DNA from: Brachybacterium endophyticum
GTDB taxonomy: Bacteria > Actinomycetota > Actinomycetes > Actinomycetales > Dermabacteraceae
Reading direction: 5' to 3'
NCBI RefSeq assembly: GCF_003130585.1
Contig: NZ_QFKX01000004.1
Coordinates: 62,001 to 126,000, forward strand
DNA length: 64,000 nt
Position numbers and translations under genes: made by a program. The first letter of the stretch is position 1. Every line of letters starts with the position of its first letter. Below the pieces are notes generated by a model that was not told where the DNA came from, did no database searches, and was given only the letters and a program-made list of their open reading frames with translations. Below are positions 34,486 through 43,112 of the stretch, in pieces.

Positions 34486-37191
34486 TCAGGCGGCCGCACC
34501 ACCGGCCCGCAGGTGTTTACCGGGGCGCACCGTCCGGGCGCCCCTCGAGGCCACCAGGGTGACCACCACCGACACCGCGAACCAGGCGGCGATGGCGAGC
34601 AGGGTCCCCGCGGTCGAGGTCAGCGAACCGCCCAGCGAGGCATGCACCAGACCGCGACTGACGATCGTGATCGGCATCAGGCCGCTGATCGACTGCAGCA
34701 ACGGCGGCGCCGTCTCGAGCGGGAGGATCCCCACCAGCACCACCACCTGCAGCACCATCAGCACGATCGAGAGGATCCTGCCGATCCGATCGCCCAGCAG
34801 AGCGAGCAGCGCCTGGTGGAAGGCCGCGAACATCACCGCCCCCGCCAGGCACACGAGTCCCACCGAGAGCGGCGAGACCGGGTCCACACCGATGGCCGTG
34901 ATCACCGCCAGCACGGCGATGGTCTGCACGAGTGCCAGCAGCAGACCCGGCACCAGCGACCGCAGCACGACCTTCCACATGGGCACCGCGCCGTCCAGCA
35001 GCCGCTTGGACAGGGCGGGCATCAGCAGGAAGATCCCGAAGGCACCGAGCCACATGGCCAGGGCGGCGACGAAGGGGAAGGTCGCCGTGGCGGCGCCCGC
35101 CGCCTCGTGGGCCCGGGAGGAATAGCTCGAGATCGGCTGGGAGGCCTGGCTCGACATCCTGTCCCGCTCGGACTTCGAGTAGTTCGGGATCTGGTCGGCG
35201 CCCTTGTCCAGGCCGTCGGCCAGATCGCCCGTCCCGTCGGCGAGCTTCGAGGAGCCGTCGGCGAGCTTGTCGTTGCCGTCGGCCAGCTGGTCGGTCCCGT
35301 CGGCCAGCCCGGAGGCCCCGTCCGCGAGCCCCTGCGTGCCGTCGGCGAGCTGCGAGGTGCCGTCGGCCAGCTGGGAGGATCCGTCGGACAGCTTGTCCGC
35401 GCCGTCGGCGCTCTGGCCGACGCCGTCGGCCAGGTCCGAGGCGCCGCCGGCGAGCTTGTGGGCGCCCTTCGCGCTCGAGTCCGTCCCGTCGGCGAGCTTC
35501 TGCGCGCCGTCGGACAGGTCCGAGGCGCCGTCCGCGCTGTCCCTGGTGCCGTCGGCCACCTTGGTCGCCCCGTCGTCGAGGTCGTCGACGCCGCCGGCGA
35601 AGCGGTGCAGGCCGTCGGTGTACTGCTGCAGGCCGTCCACGAGCTCGGGAACCTCGGTGCCGAAGGTGTCGGCGCCCTCGGCGACCTGCTCGGCGCCCGT
35701 GGCCAGGCCCGGGTTCTGCGCGGTGCCGTCCCCCTCGAAGACCTGGGAGACACCGTCGGTGTAGGAGTCGACGCCGTCCGCGGTCTGCTGGGAGATGGAC
35801 GCCAGGTCGTTGCCCTGACCGTCGCCGGCCAGAGCCGTGTCCAGGCCGTCCTTCTGCTGCGAGAGGCCGGCGGTGGCCTCGGCGCACTTGGCGTCGTCGC
35901 GATCGTCGACGCAGTACTGCTGCACCGCCTCCACGGTGGCGTCCATGCCCGGGTTCTGACCCCCGTCACCATGGACGACGCTGTCGACCCCCTGCACGCC
36001 CTTGGCGACGCCGTCGGCTCCTTCGCTCAGTCCGTCGCCGGCGGTCTTCAGCCCGGGGTTCTGCGCGGTGCCGTCGCCGTTCCAGGCCGCGTCCGCCCCG
36101 TCGCCCAGCTGCTGTGCGCCGTCGGCGAGGTCCTTCGCGCCCTTCTCCAGGCCGGGGTTCTTCGAGGTCCCGTCCCCGGCGATCCCGGCGGTGATCGCGT
36201 CGGCCGAGGGCACCAGACCCGGGTTCTTGGCGGTGCCGTCCCCGCGCAGCGCGGTCTTCAGCCCGCCCACGCCGTCGGCGACGCCCTGGGACCCGTCGGC
36301 CAGGTCTCCCAGCCCGTCGGAGAGGGAGGACGTGCCGTCCGAGAGCTGGTCCGCGCCGCCGGAGAGGTCGTCGAGACCGTTCGCGAGATCGTCGGTGCCG
36401 CCCGCGAGATCGTCGGCACCGCCGGAGAGCTGACCGAGCCCGTCGGCCAGGTCCGAGGTGCCGTCCGAGAGGTCGCCGGCACCCTTGGAGAGCTCGGGGG
36501 CGTTGTCGGCCAGCTGCTGGGAGCCGTCGGCCAGCTCGTCGGCGCCGTCGGCCAGGTCGTGGGTGCCGTCGGCAGACTTCTTCACGCCGTCGTCGAGCTG
36601 GTCGGCGCCGTCGGAGAGGTCCGAGGCGCCATCGGCGACGTCACCGAAGTTCTTGTGCATCTCGTTGAAGCCGACGTAGAGCTTGTCCAGGTACTGCTCG
36701 GTGAACTGACTGCCCATCGACTGGGAGGCGGCCTTGGCCACCGTCGAGCCGATGAGGGAGTCGAGCATGCCGGAGGAGTCGTCCGTGTACACCTGCACCT
36801 GGGCCTTCGCGGCATCGGTGGAGCCGATCGAGGCGAGGTTCTTCGAGAAGTCCTTCGGGATCACGATGACCGCCGAGTAGGTGCCGTCCTTCAGTCCGTC
36901 CTTCGCGTCGTCCTGCGAGGTCAGGGACCAGTCGAATCCTGTCTCCTGATCCGAGTCCTTCGCCGTCGAGGGCTGGGTGAGCGCCCCGGCGAGGGTGCGC
37001 CCGAGCGGGACCTGCTGCTCCTTGCCGTCGACCTTCATGGTCGCGCCGTCGTCGAGGTTCACCACGGCGGCCGGCACCTTGTCGATGTTGTCCACGCGCC
37101 CGGTCAGCGCCCACATGCCGATGCCCGCGACGAGCAGCGGCAGCAGCAGGACGATGATCAGGGAGGGGATGTGGCGGGAGAGCGTTCTCAT
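34486..37191 (-). CDS. YhgE/Pip family membrane protein with DG-rich repeats
   Basis: A 901-residue protein of the YhgE/Pip (phage infection protein) family, which forms membrane complexes with large extracellular regions. One N-terminal helix (9-30) precedes the domain with PAAVVNLD. A repeat region then runs from about 185 to 670: heptads of the type L-[AS]-D-G-[AST]-x-x in two blocks, and between them five copies near GDGTAxNPGL. Two Cys residues 10 apart (YCVDDRDDAKC) may form a disulfide. Six C-terminal helices end the protein. It overlaps the MMPL gene by 4 bases, so the two are coexpressed. Confidence 0.88.
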   Translation of the reverse strand: MRTLSRHIPSLIIVLLLPLLVAGIGMWALTGRVDNIDKVPAAVVNLDDGATMKVDGKEQQVPLGRTLAGALTQPSTAKDSDQETGFDWSLTSQDDAKDGLKDGTYSAVIVIPKDFSKNLASIGSTDAAKAQVQVYTDDSSGMLDSLIGSTVAKAASQSMGSQFTEQYLDKLYVGFNEMHKNFGDVADGASDLSDGADQLDDGVKKSADGTHDLADGADELADGSQQLADNAPELSKGAGDLSDGTSDLADGLGQLSGGADDLAGGTDDLANGLDDLSGGADQLSDGTSSLSDGLGDLADGSQGVADGVGGLKTALRGDGTAKNPGLVPSADAITAGIAGDGTSKNPGLEKGAKDLADGAQQLGDGADAAWNGDGTAQNPGLKTAGDGLSEGADGVAKGVQGVDSVVHGDGGQNPGMDATVEAVQQYCVDDRDDAKCAEATAGLSQQKDGLDTALAGDGQGNDLASISQQTADGVDSYTDGVSQVFEGDGTAQNPGLATGAEQVAEGADTFGTEVPELVDGLQQYTDGLHRFAGGVDDLDDGATKVADGTRDSADGASDLSDGAQKLADGTDSSAKGAHKLAGGASDLADGVGQSADGADKLSDGSSQLADGTSQLADGTQGLADGASGLADGTDQLADGNDKLADGSSKLADGTGDLADGLDKGADQIPNYSKSERDRMSSQASQPISSYSSRAHEAAGAATATFPFVAALAMWLGAFGIFLLMPALSKRLLDGAVPMWKVVLRSLVPGLLLALVQTIAVLAVITAIGVDPVSPLSVGLVCLAGAVMFAAFHQALLALLGDRIGRILSIVLMVLQVVVLVGILPLETAPPLLQSISGLMPITIVSRGLVHASLGGSLTSTAGTLLAIAAWFAVSVVVTLVASRGARTVRPGKHLRAGGAAA
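35195..36640 (-). repeat. Coding repeats in YhgE/Pip: DG heptads and GDGTAxNPGL decapeptides
   Basis: 21-base units encode L-[AS]-D-G heptads at about 35195-35585 and 36255-36640. Five 30-base units encoding GDGTAxNPGL-like decapeptides lie near 35704, 35945, 36049, 36148 and 36214. All stay in frame. The periodicity is protein-level, not an array of identical DNA repeats. Confidence 0.85.
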
Positions 37192-39968
37192 GCGTGGGCT
37201 CCTTCCACGACGGCGGCGGAGGACGGGGCACGGTGCACGCGCAGGGCGATGTGACGGTCGGGATCCTCGAGTGCGTCGATCACGCGCTGTTCGGCCTGGG
37301 ACGCCTCCAGGCCCGAGTCGACCCGGGAGCCGGCGATCACGGCGGTGCCGCCCCGCATCAGCTCCTCGAGGCGGTGGACGGCCTCGCCGGCGGTGAGGTC
37401 GGCGGCGTGGGCGAGATCGGTGATCTGGTCGATGACGACGAGCTGCTGCCCGCTGCCGCGGCCGTGGATCTCCCGGATGCGCCCGAGGATGTCCTCGCCC
37501 GGCCCGATGCGGTGCACGCGCGACTGGATCGCGCCGAGGTCGTCGGGCGCCAACCGGTCGTGGACGGCGAGGATCCCGGAGCGCGGGGCCAGCCGGCCGC
37601 TCACCAGGTCCAGGAAGGTGGCGCGCGCGGCGTCGTCGGCGCTGCGGGCCACCAGCAGGCTGCCCGGCTCCAGCGCCCCGGTGAGCGGTCCGAGCCGTCC
37701 GGACTCGCCGACCAGCGGCACGACCAGGTCCTCCATGCGCACGGCCATGTCACCGTGCTCGGCGGTCCACTCCCGGTGCTCGAGGACGGCCGCCAGGCCC
37801 TCGCCCTCGATGTCCAGGCGGGGGAGCAGGGCGTCGAGCCAGCGCGGCAGCCACCAGGCGTGACGACCCAGCAGGGCGAGCACGGCGGGCACGAGGGTCA
37901 TGCGCACCACGAAGGCGTCGACGAGGACGCCCACGGCGAGCGCGATCGCGATCGGCTGCAGCATGAAGCTGCCACCGGGCACGAACGAGGCGAAGACCGA
38001 GAACATGATGAGCGCGGCCGCGATCACCACCGGCGCGCTCGCGCTGAATCCGCGCTCGATCGCCCCGTGGGCGTCGCCCGTGTGCACGTACTCCTCGCGC
38101 ATGCGGGAGACCAGGAAGACCTCGTAGTCCATCGCGAGGCCGAACAGCACACCCATGCACATGATCGGCATGAAGGCGATGACGGGACCGACCACGTGGA
38201 TGCCGAGCGCCTCGTTGCCCCAGCCGTACTCGAAGACCATCGCGACCACACCGAAGGCCGCCCCGACCGAGAGCAGGTACCCCAGGGAGGCCTTGAGCGG
38301 GACCCAGATCGAGCGGAAGACGACCATCAGCAGGATCAGCGAAAGGCCGACGACGAACACGCCGAAGGGCAGCAGGGCGTCGGTGAGACGGTCGGTGATG
38401 TCGATCGCGACCGCCGTCTGACCGGTGACCCGCACGTCGGAGATGTCCAGGTCCTTCTCCCACGAGGAGGAGTCCGATCGCATCGTCTTCACCAGGTCCG
38501 CGGTGGACTCGTCCGTCTGCGAGCCGTCGGGGATGACGACCACCACGGCCATGTCGGCTCCCTCGTTGGGGGTCGCCAGCTGGACCTCGTGGACGTGGGG
38601 GAGGTCCTCGATCCGCTTCTCGAGATCGTCCACCGCACCCAGCGGGTCGTCGGAGTTGATGATGTCGGCGGTGACCAGCAGGGGACCGTTGTACCCGGCG
38701 CCGAAGTCCTTCGCGACCAGGTCGTACGTCTGTCGCGCATCGGTGTCCGGCTTCTCGGTGCCGAGGTCCGGCAGGCCCAGGCGCAGATCCTTGATCGGGA
38801 TCGCGAGGGCACCGATCGCGACCACCACCACCAGGATCGTCACCACCGGCACCTTGGTCACCAGGCGCACCCACCGGCTGCGTCCGGCGGGGCGGGCCGA
38901 GGCGTCCTGCTCGGGCTCCGGGAGGACCCCGCCGTTGGCGGCCATGGCGCGCCGGACCTTGCGGGGGCGCAGGCGCTCGCCCATCAGGCCCATGATCGCC
39001 GGCAGCAGGGTCAGGGCCACCAGCACCGAGACGGACACGGTGGCGGCGGCCGCGATGCCCATGATGTTCAGGAACGGGATACGGGTGACGAAAAGGCCCA
39101 CCAGCGCGATCACGACGGTGAGCCCGGCGAAGATCACCGCGCTGCCGGAGGTCGCCGTCGCCTCGCCGATCGATTCCTCGACGTCGGTCCCGCGCGCCAG
39201 CTGGCTGCGGTGGCGCGAGAGGATGAACAGGGCGTAGTCGATGCCGACCGCGAGGCCCAGCATGGCGCCCAGCGAGATCGTCACCGAGGGGATCTCCATC
39301 GCGGAGGAGAGCGCCATCACCGCGAGGATCGAGACGCCGACCCCCACCACGGCACTCACGATCGGGATGAAGGCCGGGACGACCGACCGGAACGCGACCG
39401 CGAGGATGATCAGGGCCGCGAGCAGACCGATCACCTCACCGGGCCCCATCGGGACCTCGGAGCTCTGCAGGATCTGCCCGCCGAGGTGCACCTCGAGGCC
39501 CTCGGTGTTCGCGTCATCGGCGATGGTCTCGAGCTTCTCCAGGGCGCCGTCGGGGAAGGCCCCGGGCGACCCTTCCATCTGCAGGCTGCCGATGATGGCC
39601 GAGTCGTCATCCGCGCGGGTCCCGGGGCTCTGGTCGTCGAACGGCGAGGGAGCGCTCTGGATCCCCTGGACGTCGGAGACGTCCTCCATGGTCCGGTCGA
39701 TCCGCTTCTCGTGGTCGTCGACGGTGGTGCCGTCGGTCGCGACGAAGACCAGCTGCCCACCGGTCCCGCTCATCTGCGGGAAGCGGTCGGCGAGTTCGTC
39801 GAGCCCCTCCTGCGCCTGGGTGCCGGGGATCTCGAACTGGGTCGAGAACGCGCCGCCGAGTCCCACGGCGAGGACGCCCATGACCACGAGCAGGGAGAGC
39901 CACGTCCCGACCGCTTTCCAGCGAGCACGGGCCATCGCACGTCCGAGGCGGTACAGGGTGGATGACAC
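37188..39968 (-). CDS. MMPL-family exporter with C-terminal decayed ABC-ATPase domain
   Basis: RND-type transporter of 926 residues. It has 12 helices in two halves, with GLAVGIDYALFILSRHR and GLAMDYEVFLVSRMREEY, the paired MMPL motifs holding the proton-relay Asp. Beyond the last helix (base ~37850) about 215 residues follow. Their layout is that of an ABC nucleotide-binding domain, LEPGSLLVARSADDAARATFL in place of a Walker A, and QQLVVIDQITDL in place of Walker B. Both lack the key residues. The GTG at 39968 was chosen for its AGGAG 8 bases upstream. It lies divergent from a TetR gene. Confidence 0.85.
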   Translation of the reverse strand: MSSTLYRLGRAMARARWKAVGTWLSLLVVMGVLAVGLGGAFSTQFEIPGTQAQEGLDELADRFPQMSGTGGQLVFVATDGTTVDDHEKRIDRTMEDVSDVQGIQSAPSPFDDQSPGTRADDDSAIIGSLQMEGSPGAFPDGALEKLETIADDANTEGLEVHLGGQILQSSEVPMGPGEVIGLLAALIILAVAFRSVVPAFIPIVSAVVGVGVSILAVMALSSAMEIPSVTISLGAMLGLAVGIDYALFILSRHRSQLARGTDVEESIGEATATSGSAVIFAGLTVVIALVGLFVTRIPFLNIMGIAAAATVSVSVLVALTLLPAIMGLMGERLRPRKVRRAMAANGGVLPEPEQDASARPAGRSRWVRLVTKVPVVTILVVVVAIGALAIPIKDLRLGLPDLGTEKPDTDARQTYDLVAKDFGAGYNGPLLVTADIINSDDPLGAVDDLEKRIEDLPHVHEVQLATPNEGADMAVVVVIPDGSQTDESTADLVKTMRSDSSSWEKDLDISDVRVTGQTAVAIDITDRLTDALLPFGVFVVGLSLILLMVVFRSIWVPLKASLGYLLSVGAAFGVVAMVFEYGWGNEALGIHVVGPVIAFMPIMCMGVLFGLAMDYEVFLVSRMREEYVHTGDAHGAIERGFSASAPVVIAAALIMFSVFASFVPGGSFMLQPIAIALAVGVLVDAFVVRMTLVPAVLALLGRHAWWLPRWLDALLPRLDIEGEGLAAVLEHREWTAEHGDMAVRMEDLVVPLVGESGRLGPLTGALEPGSLLVARSADDAARATFLDLVSGRLAPRSGILAVHDRLAPDDLGAIQSRVHRIGPGEDILGRIREIHGRGSGQQLVVIDQITDLAHAADLTAGEAVHRLEELMRGGTAVIAGSRVDSGLEASQAEQRVIDALEDPDRHIALRVHRAPSSAAVVEGAHA

Positions 39969-40102
39969 GTGGCGGTCTCCTGTCGGCGGAGGGAGGTGGG
40001 AAGAGAGGATCGCTCGAGAACTCCCCAGCCGTGGGACGGTCCCGGACGGGCTCCGGGGCGGCGCCGGCAGGGACCACGGTGGTGTGGTGCAGCACAGCCC
40101 TG

Positions 40103-40118
40103 GATACACGGATGTATC
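40103..40118. promoter_or_regulatory. Inverted repeat GATACA-N4-TGTATC, candidate TetR operator
   Basis: A perfect 6-base inverted repeat with a 4-base spacer, in the MMPL/tetR divergent promoter, 15 bases before the tetR ATG. Confidence 0.6.
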
Positions 40119-40132
40119 GGTAAGATGTTACC
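40119..40132. promoter_or_regulatory. Second inverted repeat GGTAA-N4-TTACC at the tetR start
   Basis: A perfect 5-base inverted repeat adjoining the first and ending 1 base before the tetR ATG. It could be a second operator half or overlap the ribosome-binding region. Confidence 0.5.
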
Positions 40133-40133
40133 C

Positions 40134-40931
40134 ATGGACACCGCACATCCGGAAGCGTCGACCCGCGCCTCGGACCTCCTGCAGGGAGCGCCCGTGGGGG
40201 ACGAGACCCGGCGCAAGGAGAACACCCGTTCGCGCCTGGTGCGCGCCGCCGTTCAGGTGTTCGCGGAGACGGGCCTGGACGGGGCCACGATCGACGACCT
40301 GGTGAGCGCCGCCGGCTTCACCCGAGGCGCGTTCTACTCCAACTTCGAGAGCAAGGACGAGGTCTTCGGAGCGGCCTTCGCGCTCGCCACCGACCAGGTG
40401 ATCCAGATCATGCGCGAGCGGGTCTCGGCGGTGCGCGCCGAGCACGGCATCCTCGAGACCATCGCCCCCGGGGAACCCTCGAGCGAGGACGCCGGCATCA
40501 TGCTCTCGCTGTTCGAGGTCATGCGCCCCTTCGGCCGCCAGTGGTGCCTGCTGCACACCGAGGCGGTCACCCACTCCCTGCGCTCGCAGGAGGCCCGCGA
40601 CGGACTGGTCGCCCAGCGGCGTCTGCTGCGCGCGACCGTCGCCGAGGTCCTCTCCGAGACGGCTCCCGACGTGGAGCTGCGGGGAGGAGTGGGGTACGAG
40701 GACCTCGCGCAGCTGCTGATCGGCGTCTTCGTCGACCTCATCACCCGCGAGCAGCTCGAGGGCGAGGACGTCTCCACTCTCGCCTCCACGACGATCCTGG
40801 GCACGCTGCACGCGTTCCTGGTCCCGGTCGGCGAGACCGGCGCCGGGAGCTGCGTCCCGCAGCGCGCGGCCGACGGGGGAGAATACTCAGCGGCCGACCC
40901 GGTCGTCGGCCCACGACCGCTGCCCCGGTGA
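40134..40931 (+). CDS. TetR-family regulator of the MMPL-YhgE operon
   Basis: Regulator of 265 residues. The N-terminal helix-turn-helix (about 33-75) reads VFAETGLDGATIDDLVSAAGFTRGAFYSNF in parts, typical of TetR. The rest is an all-helical ligand domain with a polar tail of about 25 residues. It is divergent from the MMPL-YhgE operon and two inverted repeats lie in the shared promoter, so it likely represses both directions. The ligand is unknown. Confidence 0.88.
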   Translation: MDTAHPEASTRASDLLQGAPVGDETRRKENTRSRLVRAAVQVFAETGLDGATIDDLVSAAGFTRGAFYSNFESKDEVFGAAFALATDQVIQIMRERVSAVRAEHGILETIAPGEPSSEDAGIMLSLFEVMRPFGRQWCLLHTEAVTHSLRSQEARDGLVAQRRLLRATVAEVLSETAPDVELRGGVGYEDLAQLLIGVFVDLITREQLEGEDVSTLASTTILGTLHAFLVPVGETGAGSCVPQRAADGGEYSAADPVVGPRPLPR

Positions 40932-40970
40932 TCCGTCGGGGCGCCCCGCCCCGCATCCTCAGGAGACCCC

Positions 40971-41759
40971 ATGAGCACCGCGTCCCCCTCGCCGGCGCCC
41001 GGCCGCACCGCCGGGAAGCCTGGAAGCCCGGTCGGCATCGCCTACGCCGACCGGGGATCCTCGCACTACGACATCCTCGCGATGATCATGTGCGCGGTGG
41101 TGATCCTCTCGGGCATCGGGGCGGCCAAGGGCGTCTTCTTCGGCACGGTCCCGGGGATCGGCTTCGACATCATCACCGACGGTGCCTTCTTCCTCTTCCC
41201 GCTGGCGTACATCGTCGGCGACATCATCACCGAGCTCTACGGCGTGCGCGCGGCGCGGCGCGCGATCATCATGGGCTTCATCGTCAACATCCTCGCCGCC
41301 CTGTGCTACCAGGTGATCATCGCCCTGCCGCCCTTCCCGGACGACTACGGGCTGGCCAAGCAGGAGGCGATCACCATGGCCCTGGGGCCCGTGTGGATCG
41401 TGGTCCTCGCCGGGCTCGTGGGCTTCGCCGCCGGCCAGAGCGTGAACTCCCTGATCATGAGCGGCATGAAGCGCCGGGCGGGGGAGCGGGGCCTGATCGG
41501 CCGGCTGTTCTCCGCGAGTGGCGCGGGCGAGCTCGTGGACACGATCCTGTTCTGCACCATCGCGGCGAGCGCGATCGGCATCACCACCGTGGGCGACTGG
41601 GCGCAGTACACGATCCTCGGCTTCGTCTACAAGGTGGCCGTGCAGTACCTGGTCATGCCGATCACCGCGGCCGTGATCCGGCTGCTCAAGCGTCTGGACC
41701 CGACCTACCAGGCCGCTCTCTCGGCCACGCGGTCCCCCGAGGAGGCGCCCGCCGTATGA
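40971..41759 (+). CDS. Queuosine precursor transporter (YhhQ-like)
   Basis: Membrane protein of 262 residues of the VUT/YhhQ family, which takes up preQ0/preQ1 for queuosine. Six helices; family marks include TDGAFFLFPLAYIVGDIITELYG in the first third and LVDTILFCTIA near the end. There is a polar N-terminal tail of about 35 residues. The ATG at 40971 has AGGAG 6 bases upstream. It lies 39 bases after tetR and 16 bases before an MFS gene. No queuosine synthesis genes are seen in the window. Confidence 0.88.
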   Translation: MSTASPSPAPGRTAGKPGSPVGIAYADRGSSHYDILAMIMCAVVILSGIGAAKGVFFGTVPGIGFDIITDGAFFLFPLAYIVGDIITELYGVRAARRAIIMGFIVNILAALCYQVIIALPPFPDDYGLAKQEAITMALGPVWIVVLAGLVGFAAGQSVNSLIMSGMKRRAGERGLIGRLFSASGAGELVDTILFCTIAASAIGITTVGDWAQYTILGFVYKVAVQYLVMPITAAVIRLLKRLDPTYQAALSATRSPEEAPAV

Positions 41760-41775
41760 GGACGGCCCGCCCGGC

Positions 41776-43053
41776 ATGAGCACAGCATCCCCGAGCGCGA
41801 GCGAGGAGGCACGCTACCCCCACGGCTCGGCGGGCTACCGCCGCGTGGTCGGAGCCGTGTTCCTGGCAGGGTTCGCGGTCTTCCTGGTCATGTACGACAC
41901 CCAGGGACTGCTGCCGCAGATCGGCAGCGGGCTGGACGCCGGCGAGGCGGCGACCGGGTGGACGGTCGCGGCGACCACGCTCGGGATGGCACTGGGAATG
42001 GTGCCGCTGAGCACGGTGGGTCTGCGTCGCGGCCTGTTCCACCGGATGCTCGTCTTCCTGGTGCTCTCCGGCGTGATCGGTCTGGCCTGCGCGCTGATGC
42101 CCACGCTCGTCGCACTGATCGGCGCCCGGTTCCTGCAGGGCCTCGCGATCTCCCTGGTGCCCGCCAGCGCCCTCGCCCTGATCGGCGAGCGCATCGCGCC
42201 GGAGGCGATCACCTCCGCCACGGGCGTGTACCTCGCCGGGAACACGGTGGGCGGGCTGTGCTCGCGTCTGCTGCCGGGCGTCCTCGCCGAGTTCGCGTCC
42301 TGGCGCTGGGCGATGGGCGTGATGGCCCTGCTGTGCCTCGCGTGCGGGCTCGGTGTCGCGCTGCTGCGCCCGCGGCAGGGGAGTGCGATCCCGGCAGCGG
42401 GCGCCGCGTCGAGCGACGGGTCCGGTGCCATGCTGCGCACGCTGCGCGCCGCCCGTGCCTCCCTGGAGATCCCTGGGGTGCTCGCGGCGTGCGTGATCGG
42501 TGCGGCACTGATGGCCGCCTTCAACAGCGCGTACACGGTCGTGGGCTTCCGTCTGCAGGGGCCGGAGCTCGGTCTCGGGCCGGCCGCTGCCAACGCCGTC
42601 TTCCTGCTCTACCTGCTGGGCACGGTGACCTCCGCCCGGGCGGGGAGGATCGTGGGACGGATCGGGCTGCTGCCCGCCCTCCTGCTCTCGGCCGCCGTGG
42701 TCGCGGCGGGCTACTGGATCGCGCTGCCCTCGCACGTGGTCTGGGTCGTCCTGGGGCTGGGCGTGATGACCGGCCTGTTCTTCCTGGGCCACTCGAGCGC
42801 CTCGGCGACGGTCGCCCGTCTCGCCCCCTCCTCGGCGCGCTCGACCGCCTCCGCGATCTACCTCAGCGCCTACTACGTGGGCGCGACCGTCGGCTCGGCG
42901 CTCGGCGCGACCGGCTACGAGCACAGGGGCTGGGTCGCCACCGCCCTGCTGGGGACGCTCTACGCGGCGATCGCGGCGATCGCCGCGCTGCTGGGTTCTC
43001 GAGCCATGAGACGGCGGCGCGAGGTCGGTGCGGCCCGGGGAGTGCGCGACTAG
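41776..43053 (+). CDS. MFS transporter (YnfM-like)
   Basis: 12-helix major facilitator of 425 residues. The N-terminal FAVFLVMYDTQGLLPQI and the loop ATTLGMALGMVPLSTVGLRRG fit the YnfM/arabinose-efflux branch. The late motif GLFFLGHSSASATVARLAP also matches that group. The substrate is unknown. The ATG at 41776 lies 16 bases after the queuosine transporter stop, so they may share a transcript. The next gene is also an MFS protein, but of a different subfamily. Confidence 0.82.
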   Translation: MSTASPSASEEARYPHGSAGYRRVVGAVFLAGFAVFLVMYDTQGLLPQIGSGLDAGEAATGWTVAATTLGMALGMVPLSTVGLRRGLFHRMLVFLVLSGVIGLACALMPTLVALIGARFLQGLAISLVPASALALIGERIAPEAITSATGVYLAGNTVGGLCSRLLPGVLAEFASWRWAMGVMALLCLACGLGVALLRPRQGSAIPAAGAASSDGSGAMLRTLRAARASLEIPGVLAACVIGAALMAAFNSAYTVVGFRLQGPELGLGPAAANAVFLLYLLGTVTSARAGRIVGRIGLLPALLLSAAVVAAGYWIALPSHVVWVVLGLGVMTGLFFLGHSSASATVARLAPSSARSTASAIYLSAYYVGATVGSALGATGYEHRGWVATALLGTLYAAIAAIAALLGSRAMRRRREVGAARGVRD

Positions 43054-43112
43054 GCTTCGAGGACGGTCGCACGCGGGACGCGCGGGCGATCCATCCCTCG
43101 GAAAGGTCCTCC

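Noticed and set aside
35195-36640. Possible CRISPR or minisatellite array
   Set aside because: Repeats are similar rather than identical, have no spacers, and all keep the reading frame of one protein.
34513-37254. A 913-codon open frame on the plus strand opposite the YhgE/Pip gene
   Set aside because: Its repeats mirror the coding repeats of YhgE, it has no recognisable domain or RBS, and the minus-strand protein has proper membrane segments.
37194-39965. A 923-codon open frame on the plus strand opposite the MMPL gene
   Set aside because: It is His/Asp/Arg-rich shadow sequence; the MMPL reading is strongly supported.
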